Source: Gordius sp. MW1 (lineage: Eukaryota > Nematomorpha > Gordioida > Gordea > Gordiidae). Taken from it: 64,000 nt of DNA. Under the pieces are notes generated by a model. That model worked only from the letters and a program-made list of their open reading frames with translations, ran no database searches and was not told the origin of the DNA. Position 1 is the stretch's first letter, and the number at the start of each line of letters is the position of its first letter. The stretch spans positions 17,595,245 to 17,659,244 of the forward strand of contig OZ038528.1 in assembly GCA_964036665.1 (NCBI GenBank). The letters run 5' to 3'. Positions 35,286 through 48,000 of this stretch are shown piece by piece. Made by a program: the position numbers and the translations under genes.

Positions 35286-38178
35286 ATGGCAAACCTCAAA
35301 GTACTTTGCCCAACTTGCAAGAGGATAATAGGTGTTAATAGGAACAATATTTTTCTCGTACATGGTCCAGTTTCAGCAAGATGTGTTTATTCAGGTTAAA
35401 AAGCCCCTCCTGCCATCACAATGCCCCCAGTTGCATTAGTATTTAATAGTGAGGAACAAGCTGTTTCTGTAGATACAGGTGAAGATAATGAGCAAACAGA
35501 GTGATGTCCAAAGCTATAGTACGATAGTAAACAATTTATCATCCACTAACCAATCTCCTGACTTATCGTGGAGTAATGCCTATCTCTCTTTTCCTTTTCC
35601 CAACACAATATCCAGGATTCCTAGGGGGCAAGACCAGCAATTCAGCAATTTCTAATTAATGTAATCAACTCAATCACAAATGACCCAATGAACCTATCCT
35701 ACTGGGAAAAACTTTTTAAATTTACATATTATATCCTTTTTGTTATACCTCCTCAGGAAGTAAACCTTTCTAAACATATTAAAGATTCAATCCTCAACTT
35801 TAGCACTGACACACCCCTAAGCCCTATGCTAATCAAACCTCCTTTTGTATCAACTTTAAAACAAACTGCAAAGCTTGTATCCAGCAAAATTAATCATTTA
35901 AACCCTAAAGGGGCTCTCCGGGTTTTTTATGGCAATAACACAATTGCCTCATGCAGCTTAGAATCATATGAAGAGCTTAAATTAAAGCATCCTCCTCCTT
36001 CATCTATAAACAAATACCCAATCACTAAATCAAATTTATCCTTAGATTGTAAAGAAGTTGCAGATGCCATTAATTCCTTCCCCTTAGATTCTGCAGCCGG
36101 GTTAGATGGAATTCGCCCAGTATTTCTCCAAGATCTACTCAAAATTAATAATCTGAACTCAACAAGCCTCCTAAATTCCTTAACATCCTATGTAATATTA
36201 TCCTGAATGGAAACATCCCCCATGACATAATACCTATATTATTTGGCTCCAAACTAATAGCTATTAAGAAGCCTGACGATTCCTTTAGACCTATAGCTAT
36301 CGGGGGAGCATTTCGAAGAATTATTTCCAAAATTATCTGTAACAAAATTAAGCCCAAAATTTCGACGAAATTAAACCCTCACCAATTAGGCTTCGGTGTT
36401 AAGGGTGGCTGCGAAGCCGCAAGCCATGCAACGAGACTTACTTTAGAAGCTATTCCGCCCGACCACTGCCTGGTCAAATTAGATTTTTCCAACGCTTTTA
36501 ATTGCATCCGAAGGGAGGCCCTCATTAAAAATTTTATCGAGTATTTTCCAGAGTTTCAAAACTACATCCTAATGAGCGGATCAACTTCATTTTTAAAATT
36601 TGGTAATTTTAATAAACTCTTCCGAAGGCATTCAGCAAGGGGATCCCCTCGGTCCACCCTTATTTTGCATAGGAATTCACAAATTAGTGGAAAAAAATAT
36701 CCAACGACTGTAATTTAACGCTTAACACTTGGTACTTGGACGACGCCACCTTTTGTGGTCACCCAGACGACGTTCACAAAGCTATAAATATTATAAAACT
36801 CTACGAACCAATTTTAAACCTAAAGGTAAATGAAATCAAATGCGAAATTTTCCAAGGCCCCTGACTGCTCGGAATACCCCCATTTATTCCCATTTTTACC
36901 CACTCAAAAAGAAGCTATGTGCCACCTCGGTTCTCCTATAGGTGGAAAATTAGGATTAGCTAATTATTTGGTGAAAAACCTCGACATTTTAACCTCTAAA
37001 GTAGACCTTTTAAAGATGATACCAGCACATCACGCGTTTTATATAATGAAAAATTATTTCAACATATCTAAAATCCAGCACTGTTTTCGACCCTCAGGTG
37101 CTTTTTTACACACTGATATTTTAAATCTCTACGAAAAAAATATAAAAATCATTTTAGAATCCATTTTAAATATAAAATTTGATACTCACAGCTGGCTGCA
37201 ATCATCGCTTCCCACTAAAGCTGGCGGCCTAGGAATTCGTTCCCCTGCCGCCATCTCCCTAGTCTCCTACATATCCTCGTTCAAATCTGTAGAGGATATT
37301 GTTTGTAAATTAATCCCAATAATGGAAGATCCCCTTTTACCCATAGCTTTAGCTATGTGGAAACTTAACGTTAACCCTGATTCACCCCAACCAATCGCCT
37401 CACGACAAAAGGATTGGGATGCTGGGCTGGTGTCGCGCTCCGTCAATTACCTAATTTCGAGCTGCGATGCCGCCCAGTGTGCCAATCTAAGGTCATTCCT
37501 GCTAGATGGCTCTGGCCACGAATCCTAGAGGCCTATCCCACCATATTCTTAGGGACGATGCCAGAAGATCAAGAAATTTCCTATTCCATAGCTCTACTGC
37601 TTGGAATAAAATTCTCAAAACCTTTTACGTGTCGTAACTGTAATGTAGGGGTGGATGAACAAGCCATCCATCCCCTACATTGCCTAGCCAACAAATATAA
37701 ATATGTTAGACATCAAAAAGCCAATATTTTAATTCAAACTGCCCTAAAAAAAGCCAACATCCCGTCTATTTTAGAACCATCAGACCCCTCTTTGGAGGGT
37801 CGCATGCGACCAGACGGATCCTCTTTGGTTCCCTGGAGCAATGGCCTGCCAATTAAGTGGAATTTTACCTGCGTAGACCTCTTCGCCCCCTCAAACCTTA
37901 CCATTGATTCTCTTTTGGCCGCTGAGGGGCGAAAATTTAATAAATACAAAGCCCTTTTGGACTCTAACATTTTTATTTCTTTGGTTGCATCATGTTCGGG
38001 CACCTTTGGTAAACAAGCTTTAGGTTTTTTTAAGGAGCTAGGAAGACGTTCACCTCCCTCCAAACATTCTATACCCTTTCTCCTTAAACAAAGACTCGGT
38101 ATCCTTATAGCGAGATACAACTTTAAATCGCTGGCCGACTCGTGGCCCCTTTTAGCTGATGATTTCGATGTAGACTGA
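35286..38178 (+). pseudogene. Reverse transcriptase/endonuclease polyprotein, broken frames
   Basis: The ATG at 35286 starts a short zinc-finger-like segment (CPTCK, then HGPVSARC). The reverse transcriptase follows in pieces: FPLDSAAGLDGIRP near 36080, PIAIGGAFRRI near 36295, LVKLDFSNAFNCI near 36475 (motif A) and WYLDDATF near 36735 (catalytic YLDD). After a fingers/thumb-like region (ORF 36830-37528) a last frame (37414-38178) holds C-x2-C-x9-H-x3-C, then RHQKAN. It ends with an endonuclease-like RPDGSSLVPW and FTCVDLFAP, which has the spacing of a PD-x-D fold. Stops after 35397 and near 36206 and several frame changes make it inactive. The residues of both catalytic centres are still present. 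Confidence 0.75.
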
Positions 38179-38270
38179 TTTTTATTTTTTATATATATAT
38201 TTTTTTCATATCCTGTACTGTCAATATGTACGTATTTGATTCAATAAACTTTTACTTATTAAAAAAAAAA

Positions 38271-39097
38271 TTGTTAAATAAATAACTAAGCTTTTTTAAA
38301 GCTACAATGGAAAATTAGGAATTAAGGGTTTAGGCAATGTTCTTCATTACAGTGTGCTGAAAATTAGATAAATTTATAAATTCGGTGTAATTAACTGGTC
38401 CAAATGAAACAGACTTTAGATATAACTTATTAAAACAAATATTTAGCGAGAAATATCGAGGGCTTATATACTATGAGACAATATGTTAAATCCTAGTAGA
38501 ATAAAGTAATTGATGCAAGTATTTTTGGTTAAAATATTCAAACTTTAAAGTTATTTATACAATTGCACTTAATTAGCATCAGCAAGAAAAATTTGTATAA
38601 AAAGCAATAGCATTTTTTAAAGTACAAGTAATTAACACTTGTTGCCAATTAAAAAATTTTTAGAGCAAATGTGAAAATAAAGTATGGGGCAGTTAAAAAA
38701 TAGATTTCTTAATTCCACCAGAGCCTATTAAGATTTTGTTGGTTTTAAATAAAAGATAGTTAGTGGCATATAATGAATTTAGTAAAAACAGCTTTGCCAA
38801 ATTGTTTTATATTATTGACATTTGTTCTTGATATTGTCAAAATAGATATTTGTGCTTTGCTTAATAATGAAAAGAATAATAACTAGCACAGTTTACTTGC
38901 GACTGCATATTTATCAAAGCTAATGGTCTTATAAAATTTTTTCAACACTATCATGATTTATTTGAGTTTCATTTAAATTTAGTATAACCAAGTCTACATA
39001 TCCTTTACTTTTTAACCAGCGATCCGATCGGATTTGTTAAAAGGATAAGTCACATCGAAACAAAATTTTCGGTGAATTTCATTACACTGACAAAACC
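38271..39097. other. Upstream flank of CLPTM1
   Basis: This is AT-rich DNA between the retrotransposon tail and the CLPTM1 start codon. It should contain the promoter and 5' untranslated region, but I can point to no motif. Confidence 0.3.
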
Positions 39098-42000
39098 ATG
39101 GCCTCGGTAGCTGAAGTAAAATAGCTTTAGTTTTTATTATATTTGTTTAGCTACCTGTAGCTCAGGATGTTAACACACAGGGAAATGCGGCAGGCCCACC
39201 AAGGCCTGGAATGGATTACAAATCGATGCTAAAATCATTTATGTTTAGAATTGTTTTAATATATGTTGTATCAACTTTTTTCAAAAAACGGGATTCAAAT
39301 ATATCTCAAACAAATAACAATTCAACAATGGGTCCAACTTGTAAAAGTCAAAACATGCTATCATTAGGGACACCACTTGTAATATAATGATTTTAATTTA
39401 TAAAAATGTATAAATATTTGGACTATTAATAGGATTTATATGTGTATCTTTCTGAAAATGGTGTAACACATTCTTTTGATGAAAATAATGTCTTCTGGTT
39501 TGTGGAGAATATTGAGTATGGAGATTGGCATAGTGGACCTTCCCATGATGGTTCCTATGAAATTTCAAAACAAATTAAGACATCAAAAGTATTTTAAATT
39601 TCTAAATAATTTTAATTAATAAGAATCTTCAAAACAATGGATCATTGTTTGCATACATTTATTTTGTTAAAAATGGCAATTCTCCTAATCCCTTTGAGTC
39701 AAATTTTGATCCGCTTTACACATTCCATGCTAAAAAACGTAAGTACAATATAATTGGTTTTGCATTTTACATTAATTTATATGCATATAGTATATATAGA
39801 GTTGTGAATTTTTTAAAATCTTAAGAATACATTAGGTGCAATGTTATTTATAATATCTACTTATATATTTAAATTAGGTTTAAACAAGTTTAAAAAGAAA
39901 GTTTATCAAAAAACTCATAATCTCTTGACTGGTGTAACTCATGATTTAGAAGGAAAAAAAGTACTGAATTATTTATTTATTTAATTTTTAAGTTATTATT
40001 TTATTGATTTTGATTATATGATACAATTTATTAAGTTTATATCTTCTAAGCAATAAAATGCTTAAGTTACTTTATTTAAGGTGTTTATATTTTAAATGCT
40101 AGGCATTAATGGAGGGTGTGGTTAGATATAATAAATGGTTATGTTGATAATATATAATATTATGGAAGCTATTTTGGATTTATTATTGTTATATACCACA
40201 TCCTTTTACTTTAGAATTTTTATATGTTTGCCCACTTATTTTGTCATGACTGCTTGGTGGGCTTACTTTATGTAGTTCACTTTATCTCATAAACTTTGCA
40301 ATAATATTCATTAATTGTTGTTTAGTATATGATATATGTTTTTTGTGTTTAGAAAGTTGAAAGTGGGACAAAATCTGAAATACTCTCTCATTGGCACCCA
40401 AACTTAACCATTAACATCCTAGTAGATAATACTTCATGGGTCAAGGGACAAATACCACACCCAATCAGTGAATGTAACAAATTTTATGAAAAAAAATATT
40501 ATTGCAATTACTTAATTATAACCACTAATTTCCCAAAAATCACTTTAACTTGTTTAAAAAAAGCTTTATGAAAATTTTATGGAGGCCTCTATTTATGTGT
40601 ATTTAAAGGTGATACAGGGATGTTATAATATTAATACTTATACTTGCAATTGGGTAATTATAAATTATGATTGAGAAGAACAATATAAAAAAGCTTACAA
40701 TAAATTATTTTTCAAATGTCAAATTCAATTATTTCACACAAACTGGAATACTCTAAATGTGACCTTTTTATATGTATTTTCTGAAGGTGTGGTTTCAAAT
40801 CTCACTGTCGTTGTCAGTATTCCTACCTTTTTACTGTTTAATCCAATATCATTAAAACATTATTGAGAATTATTGAATTATCACAACTAAAAAATTCATT
40901 ATTATTAAGCCGAAATTAATGAAATGCTGTAATAGTAATTTTAGGTATTAGCGGTTAAATTGTGCCTTATAATTTTTTAATTCATGTCTTATATTCATTA
41001 CTCAATTTATTTGAAATCATGTATTAGTCGTGATGTTTGATCAATTCGATCCTTGCCACTATCAACCCGTCGTTTATTTGAACGATTTTTGGAACTTCGC
41101 GTCGGATTATATGCCTATCAACGACACTACCGAGTAGATGCAATCGACGAAATTTCACTTTTACCATTCTATACGTGTTTACCGAATTATAGGGCTTAGT
41201 TTGCATTTATTTACTTAAGGGGGCTTCCTTTTAACACGTTGTGTTTTAACCTTAACGCGTATCCAGTGCGTTTAATTATTTAAAATAAATTCCTTATAAC
41301 TGTTTGTCACAATGGTCAACTTTTTAAGAGATTCAATAAGTTAGGCCTGACAGCCAAGTTGACGACGTGATATATTTCGCATCTTTTGAAAGAAAGTGCC
41401 GTGAGCGGGATTTGAACCGCGACCTCTTGTTTAAACACAAAGCTTATATCACTAAGCCCTATAGCTCTAAATTATTATTTAGTCAATTCAATTCGATAAT
41501 TCCTAATTTCTATTATAAAAACCTTTCCCGCTATTTCTATATATATATATGTGTTAATTGCTCTGCAATTTATGGGCTCACTTTCGGATAAAAAATTTCT
41601 TGTCGTCTCGTCCATCTTGCGTTTATTTATATCACGCCTCGCATATTTTAGGTACTTGAATTTGACGCTCACCTTCGCCCCCATATCCCTCTTTAAGTGG
41701 CAATTGTACGTGTCGCAAAACGTGAAAAACAAATGGGTAACCCTGCTGACCGAAGGGGTCCTTAAAGACAGCTCATCCACCTCGGCTGGCGGCAGCAATA
41801 AAGATGGTGGTGTGCCCGTAGAAGAGGACGAAGATTCTCAAGACGAAAATAAGGATTCTTTCAAGAAAGCCTTGCTAGGCACTAACCCTTACCTCTTGGG
41901 AGCTACTATACTCATCTCGATCGTTCACAGCGTTTTCGAAATTCTAGCTTTCAAAAATGGCAAGTTTCATCGATCTATACTATATATATATGATATGCTT

Positions 42001-45000
42001 GTGAATGAAGCATATACCAGAAAAGCCGAGCCCGAATGGCCCACGGGCCGGGCAACTATCTAAATTTAGAATTTTGGGCGGGTATCATTAGAATGACGAT
42101 TCGGGCTAAATAAGATTTTTTACGCAGTGTATTATATAGTCACCTTTATATTTGATCCTATAATATTTGCTAATGGTGTTTCCAAAAAATCGAAACTAAA
42201 TTTAAAAATTAAAATCGGAATTCTTACCAAATTGCTGCTGTTAAATGGAAAAAACATCACTTCGGGCAGCTCTAATGTTTTGGGCATGGCCGGGTCAGCA
42301 TTTAGAAGTGCTTGGGCCAGCCTGGGCGGGCAACTTAGTTATAAAAAAGGACTGGCCGGCTTCGGACAAAAAAATTTAAACAAATCTGACCTATTGGATA
42401 CCCGCGGTTTGGGGTCATGCAGAATTTTCACTTAAAATGTAAACCATCATTTAAGGGAATAAGCCATACATGGACCTCTTTATGTTTTTTGTGAATTAAG
42501 AAAGTTATTATCGAAGGGGGGGGGGGGAGATGGGCTAATATATCCATACATTTTCCTTATTTCCATGTATTATGTTTATGTTAGACATCCAATTTTGTAA
42601 AATAAGCAATATACGGCCCTCTCTATCTTATATTTTTGAGAATTAAAAAGGGTATCAGGCTAACTTATCTATAAATTTTCCTTATTTACATGTGTATGTT
42701 TTAGATATTCAATTTTGGAAGAGTCGTCAAACGCTGGAAGGCCTCTCGATTAGGACGATCTTTTACAACATAGCCTCGTCGGTGATAGTGTTGCTGTACG
42801 TGATGGATAACGATACCAACTTCATGGTTCGCATCACGATATTCATCGGGATGCTCATCGAATTTTGGAAGATAACAAAATGCGTCGACATCAAACTTGA
42901 TCGATCGGCCCCTAAAATTCTAGGAGGTTTCTCATTTTATAAATTCACGATTTTTCCTTATTTTTATTATGGTTTTAGCCGTAAGATCATAATATAGCTT
43001 TCGATTAAGATAACACTACAAATTAGCCATCGAGGCAAGGTACAAAGTTATTTTCAAATAGTTTTGATCAGAGTTTAGACAGATCAAATTGTTTAACTGG
43101 GCATGGCAAGAGCCAAATATATAGTGACTGTCTTAGAAGTTTTAACTTTTTTACACTCTATACCGCCATGCTTCTATTTTACATTTGTAGATAGATTCTC
43201 AATTAATGATTGATTTTTTAAAGGAATTTGGGCTATCTTTAGCACGGAAAATTAATAAATGTAAAACAGTTGTATCATAAATTGATTTCTTGGGGTTATA
43301 AAGCTGATTGTGTTTATCAACTTTTCCAATTTAATAAACTGACTCTTCTTTTACAGGCTTACTCCCTCGCATCACTTTTAAGCATAAACCGACTTACGTA
43401 GAATCCAATACCCGTGAGTACGACATGGTAATCAAATTTATATACTTTTCATAATACAGCCCAAATATTTGCCTCTATCAGAATATACGGTTACGGATGT
43501 TTAAATTGCCCGTTTTATAGTTCATCATTACACTTGTTATTGTATCCGAGTTTAAAATGTTAATTACAACTGTCTTGTGTATAGCAACCAAGCAAAGACT
43601 CTTAAGGATTTTGTTGTAATCTCTTAACATAATTGTCAATTTCGGTAATTCAGTTACCTATATTCGACGATAAAAAATTTATTAATAAAATAATTAACTA
43701 GCATACACTCGTATATCACTACTATGTGTAGATGGCGTACAAATACTTATCTTGGGTTCTGTTTCCCCTCCTGGTCGCATACGCCGGATATGCCGTAATT
43801 TATCAAGAACACAAGGGCTGGTACTCCTTCATCTTGAGCATGCTATACGGCTTTCTGCTAACTTTCGGTAACATCCCCATTTTGTAAATCACAACACTTT
43901 TGGGTCGTTTTTTGATTTTAGATTGCAAAATGGGTTGTGCTGTAATCATTCTATTATGAATGACGACAACATGCATCTCCCCCTATTAAATGCAGTTTGC
44001 TCAGTGAGTTTTTAAAATTGTGGGGTTTTGGTAATGCTCTAATTATGAATATACTTTAGGTAGCATATTTTATTAAATCTTTTTAAAATTATTAAACCTT
44101 AAATCAGTTGATTTAACCAATTTTTAACCTACCAATTGCTTTAAATATGAGACATTTTATTTAACATTTGTTGACAAATGGAATGATTATAATTCGTTAT
44201 TGGTTATGTGGAGGGTTAAATCTAGCTTTGCAGTTCTTGTTAGACTTTATTCGAAGTTCAATATTAATTGCTATGCAATTTATGGGCTCGTTTTTTGTTG
44301 TCCGTTGTCCGTTGTCTGTCCGTCCGTCCGTTACCCTCCCTATCTATTTGCATTGGGTATATTAGGTTATCGCTTTTTTAAATTAATGGATGAGAAAGAG
44401 GTGCCCCACCCCTCATCTCTATCTCCCTCGCTGTGTTATTTTTTGAATTAATGCATAAGAGGTGCCCCACCCCTCATCTCTATCTCTCTCGGTGTGTTAT
44501 ATATAAGATTTGTTAAATTATCTATTATATAATAAACATAAATAAAAGTTGTTTACTTTTAATTGCTATGCAATTTAACTAGTTTTTGTTATATAATAAA
44601 CATAGATAAAAGTTGTTTACTTTTAATGCTATGCAATTTAACTAGTTATATAATAAACATAAATAAAAGTTGTTTACTTTTTAATTTAGAATCCCGGAGT
44701 TTTTTTGACTCTTATGATTGTTCTTGTTACTATCATTGATAATAATAATTTTTGGCCGTCCGCTGGCTGCTGACCAATGAAAAAAATGACCATTGGCCAA
44801 AATGTGAATCGAAATTATTTTTTTCGTTTTTTTTTATTATGATTGTTCCTGTTTCTACCATTGCTATTATGACTTTTTGGCCGTCCGCTGGCTGCTGACC
44901 AATGTTATATAATAAACATAAATAAAAGTTGTTTACTTTTAATTGCTATGCAATTTAACTAGTTTTTGGGTTAGAATCCCGGAGTTTTTTTGACTCTTAT

Positions 45001-48000
45001 GATTGTTCTTGTTACTATCATTGATAATAAGACTTTTTGGCCGTCCGTTGGCTGCTGACCAATGAAAAAAATGACCATTGGCCAAAATGTGAATCCGAGT
45101 TTATTTTTTCGTGTTTTTTTTGACTATTATGATTGTTCCTGTTACTACCATTGCTATTATGACTTTTTGGCCGTCCGCTGGCTCCTGACCGATGGAAAAA
45201 ATGACCATTGGCCAAAATGTGAATCGAAATTATTTTTTTCGTTTTTTTTTGACTATTATGATTGTTCCTGTTCCTACCATTGCTATTATGACTTTTTGGC
45301 CGTCCGCTGGCTGCTGACCAATGGAATAAAATGACCATTGGCCAAAATGTGATTCGAAAATTTTTTTTTCGTTTTTTTTACTCTTATGAATTTATATCCA
45401 CTTTTACCGTGTGCTGGCTGCTGACCAATGGAAAAAAATGACCATTGGCCAAAGTGAGCATCAAAATTTTTTTTTCCGTTTTTTTGGCTATCATTGACTT
45501 ATAGAGTATCGGTTGGTACTGACCAATTGAGAAAAAGTGACCATTGGCCAAATTTTTGATTTTTTTAATTAAAAATTGTTCAAATTCAACAAAAAATTTC
45601 TCCCAACAATTCTGCAAATTCTTAACATTGTGTTGTTTAATAATATAATGTTTGTTAGACCCATAATCACTAAAGGCCATAAAAACTAATGTAATACGCA
45701 ACTAGATGCAAACACTAAATCTAACCCTTGCCTATATTACATTTTGCCTATAATGGAAAGTTTGTATAAATAATTAATTAATCATTAGGCATTTAATACC
45801 CCCCTATAGGCATTCTCGCCCCTTCCCACCTTTCTCGCCCATAAATTGCATAGCAAATATGATACATTTATACGAAGTACAGATGAGTCGTCCCCCCTTC
45901 CCTTCCCCTCTTCCCTTCCCTTCTCCCCCTTCCCACGAGGGCCGAAGGCCCGAGTTTCTAAAGCTCTTTAATATAAGTCATTTTGATTGTTAGTTGACTT
46001 GACTGATCAATTAAGCTTTAAACCTGTTTTTAATTGCTATGCAATTTATGGGCTCGTTTTTTGTTGTCCGTCCGTTGTCTGTCCGTTACCCTCCCTATCT
46101 ATTTGCATTGGGTATATTAGGTTATCGATTTTTTAAATTCATGCATGAGAAAGAGGTGCCCCACCCCTCATCTCTATCTCCCTCGCTGTGTTATTTTTTA
46201 AATTAATGCATAAGAGGTGCCCCACCCCTCATCTCTATCTCCCGCGGTGTGTTATATATAAGATTTGTTAATCTATTATATAATAAACATAGATAAAAGT
46301 TGTTTACTTTTAATGCTATGCAATTTAACTAGTTATATAATAAACATAAATAAAAGTTGTTTACTTTTTAATTGCTATGCAATTTAACTAGTTTTGGGGT
46401 TAGAATCCCGGAGTTTTTTTGCCTCTTATGATTGTTCTTGTTACTATCATTGATAATAAGAATTTTTGGCCGTCCGCTGGCTGCTGACCAATGAAAAAAA
46501 TGACCATTGGCCAAAATGTGAATCGAAATTATTTTTTTCGTTTTTTTTGACTTTTATGATTGTTCCTGTTTCTACCATTGCTTTTATGACTTTTTGGCCG
46601 TCCGCTGGCTGCTGACCAATGTTATATAATAAACATAAATAAAAGTTGTTTACTTTTAATTCAGTTTTTGGGTTAGAATCCCGGAGTTTTTTTTGACTCT
46701 TATGATTGCTCTTGTTACTATCATTGATAATAAGACTTTTTGGCCGTCCGTTGGCTGCTGACCACTGAAAAAAATGACCATTGGCCAAAATGTGAATCCG
46801 AGTTTATTTTTTCGTTTTTTTTTGACTATTATGATTGTTCCTGTTACTACCATTGCTATTATGACTTTTTGGCCGTCCGCTGGCTCCTGACCGATGGAAA
46901 AAATGACCATTGGCCAAAATGTGAATCAAAAATATTTTTTTCGTTTTTTTTTGACTATTATGATTGTTCCTGTTCCTACCATTGCTATTATGACTTTTTG
47001 GCCGTCCGCTGGCTGCTGACCAATGGAATAAAATGACCATTGGCCAAAATGTAATTCGAAAATTTTTTTTTCGTTTTTTTTACTCTTATGAATTTATATC
47101 CACTTTTACCGTGTCCTGGCTGCTGACCAATGGAAAAAAATGACCATTGGCCAAAGTGAGCATCAAAATTTTTTTTTCCATTTTTTTGGCTATCATTGAC
47201 TTATAGAGTATCTGTTGGTACTGACCAATAGAGAAAAAGTGACCATTGGCCAAATTTTTGATTTTTTTAATTAAAAATTGTTCAAATTCAACAAAAAATT
47301 TCTCCCAACAATTCTGCAAATTCTTAACATTGTGTTGTTTTATAATATAATGTTTGTTAGACCCATAATCAATAAAGGCCATAAAAACTAATGTAATACG
47401 CAACTAGATGCAAACACTAAATCTAACCTTAACCCTTGCCTATATTACATTTTGCCTATATCATTTTGCCTATAATGGAAAATTTGTATAAATAATTAAT
47501 TAATCATTAGGCATTTAATACCCCCCTATAGGCATTCTCGCCCCTTCCCACCTTTCTCGCCCATAAATTGCATAGCAAATATGATACATTTATACGAAGT
47601 ACAGAAGAGTCGTCCCCCCTTCCCTTCCCCTCTTCCCTTCCCTTCTCCCCCTTCCCACGAGGGCCGAAGGCCCGAGTTTTTGTTAACTTTAAACATATAA
47701 TTAAGATAAAACTCTATAATTAATAAATAGTTTCAAATATTTGACGTATAAATTTAAGAGATTATCGCATTCCTGGGAAAAGGAATATGATTTGCGAATT
47801 TTGAAGGAAGGGGGAATTATCAGGGTTGAATTGGGGGAAATATTTCCCCGTAAAAAATAAACTATTGGGGGATGGCCGGGCTTAAAGCCACTAAATAAAG
47901 ATAACTTTACCGCTCTACATTTCGCCAATCTATTTTATTCCAAGAAAAATTATATTAATGTATCAATCTCCTTGTTACAAATCACTCATCCGTATTCATG

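Larger units (their letters stand above)
35131..38270 (+). mobile_element. Non-LTR retrotransposon with RLE-like C-terminus, defective
   Basis: An N-terminal zinc-finger start, a reverse transcriptase and a C2HC plus endonuclease-like C-terminus lie in order. They are followed by a short 3' tail with AATAAA (38243-38248) and a ten-base A run (38261-38270). There are no LTRs. I place the left end near the hairpins at 35131-35192, but no target duplication confirms it. It resembles an RLE-encoding class such as R2-like elements, although it is not in rDNA. Confidence 0.75.

Noticed and set aside
37734..38120. 128-codon minus-strand ORF
   Set aside because: It is the antisense shadow of the endonuclease-like part of the retrotransposon. 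The plus-strand reading has zinc-finger and nuclease motifs.
41475..41798. 107-codon minus-strand ORF and the 41551-42063 plus ORF start
   Set aside because: The minus ORF is antisense to CLPTM1 exon 8. The plus ORF is real only from 41652 (acceptor AG at 41650-41651) to 41959; the rest is intron.
45018..47040. Several 75-113-codon ORFs with repeated PADGQKV / NGHFF motifs on both strands (also 53723-54088)
   Set aside because: They arise from the 125-bp minisatellite, which happens to be nearly stop-free in several frames. The motif repeats on both strands and follows DNA identity, not protein conservation.
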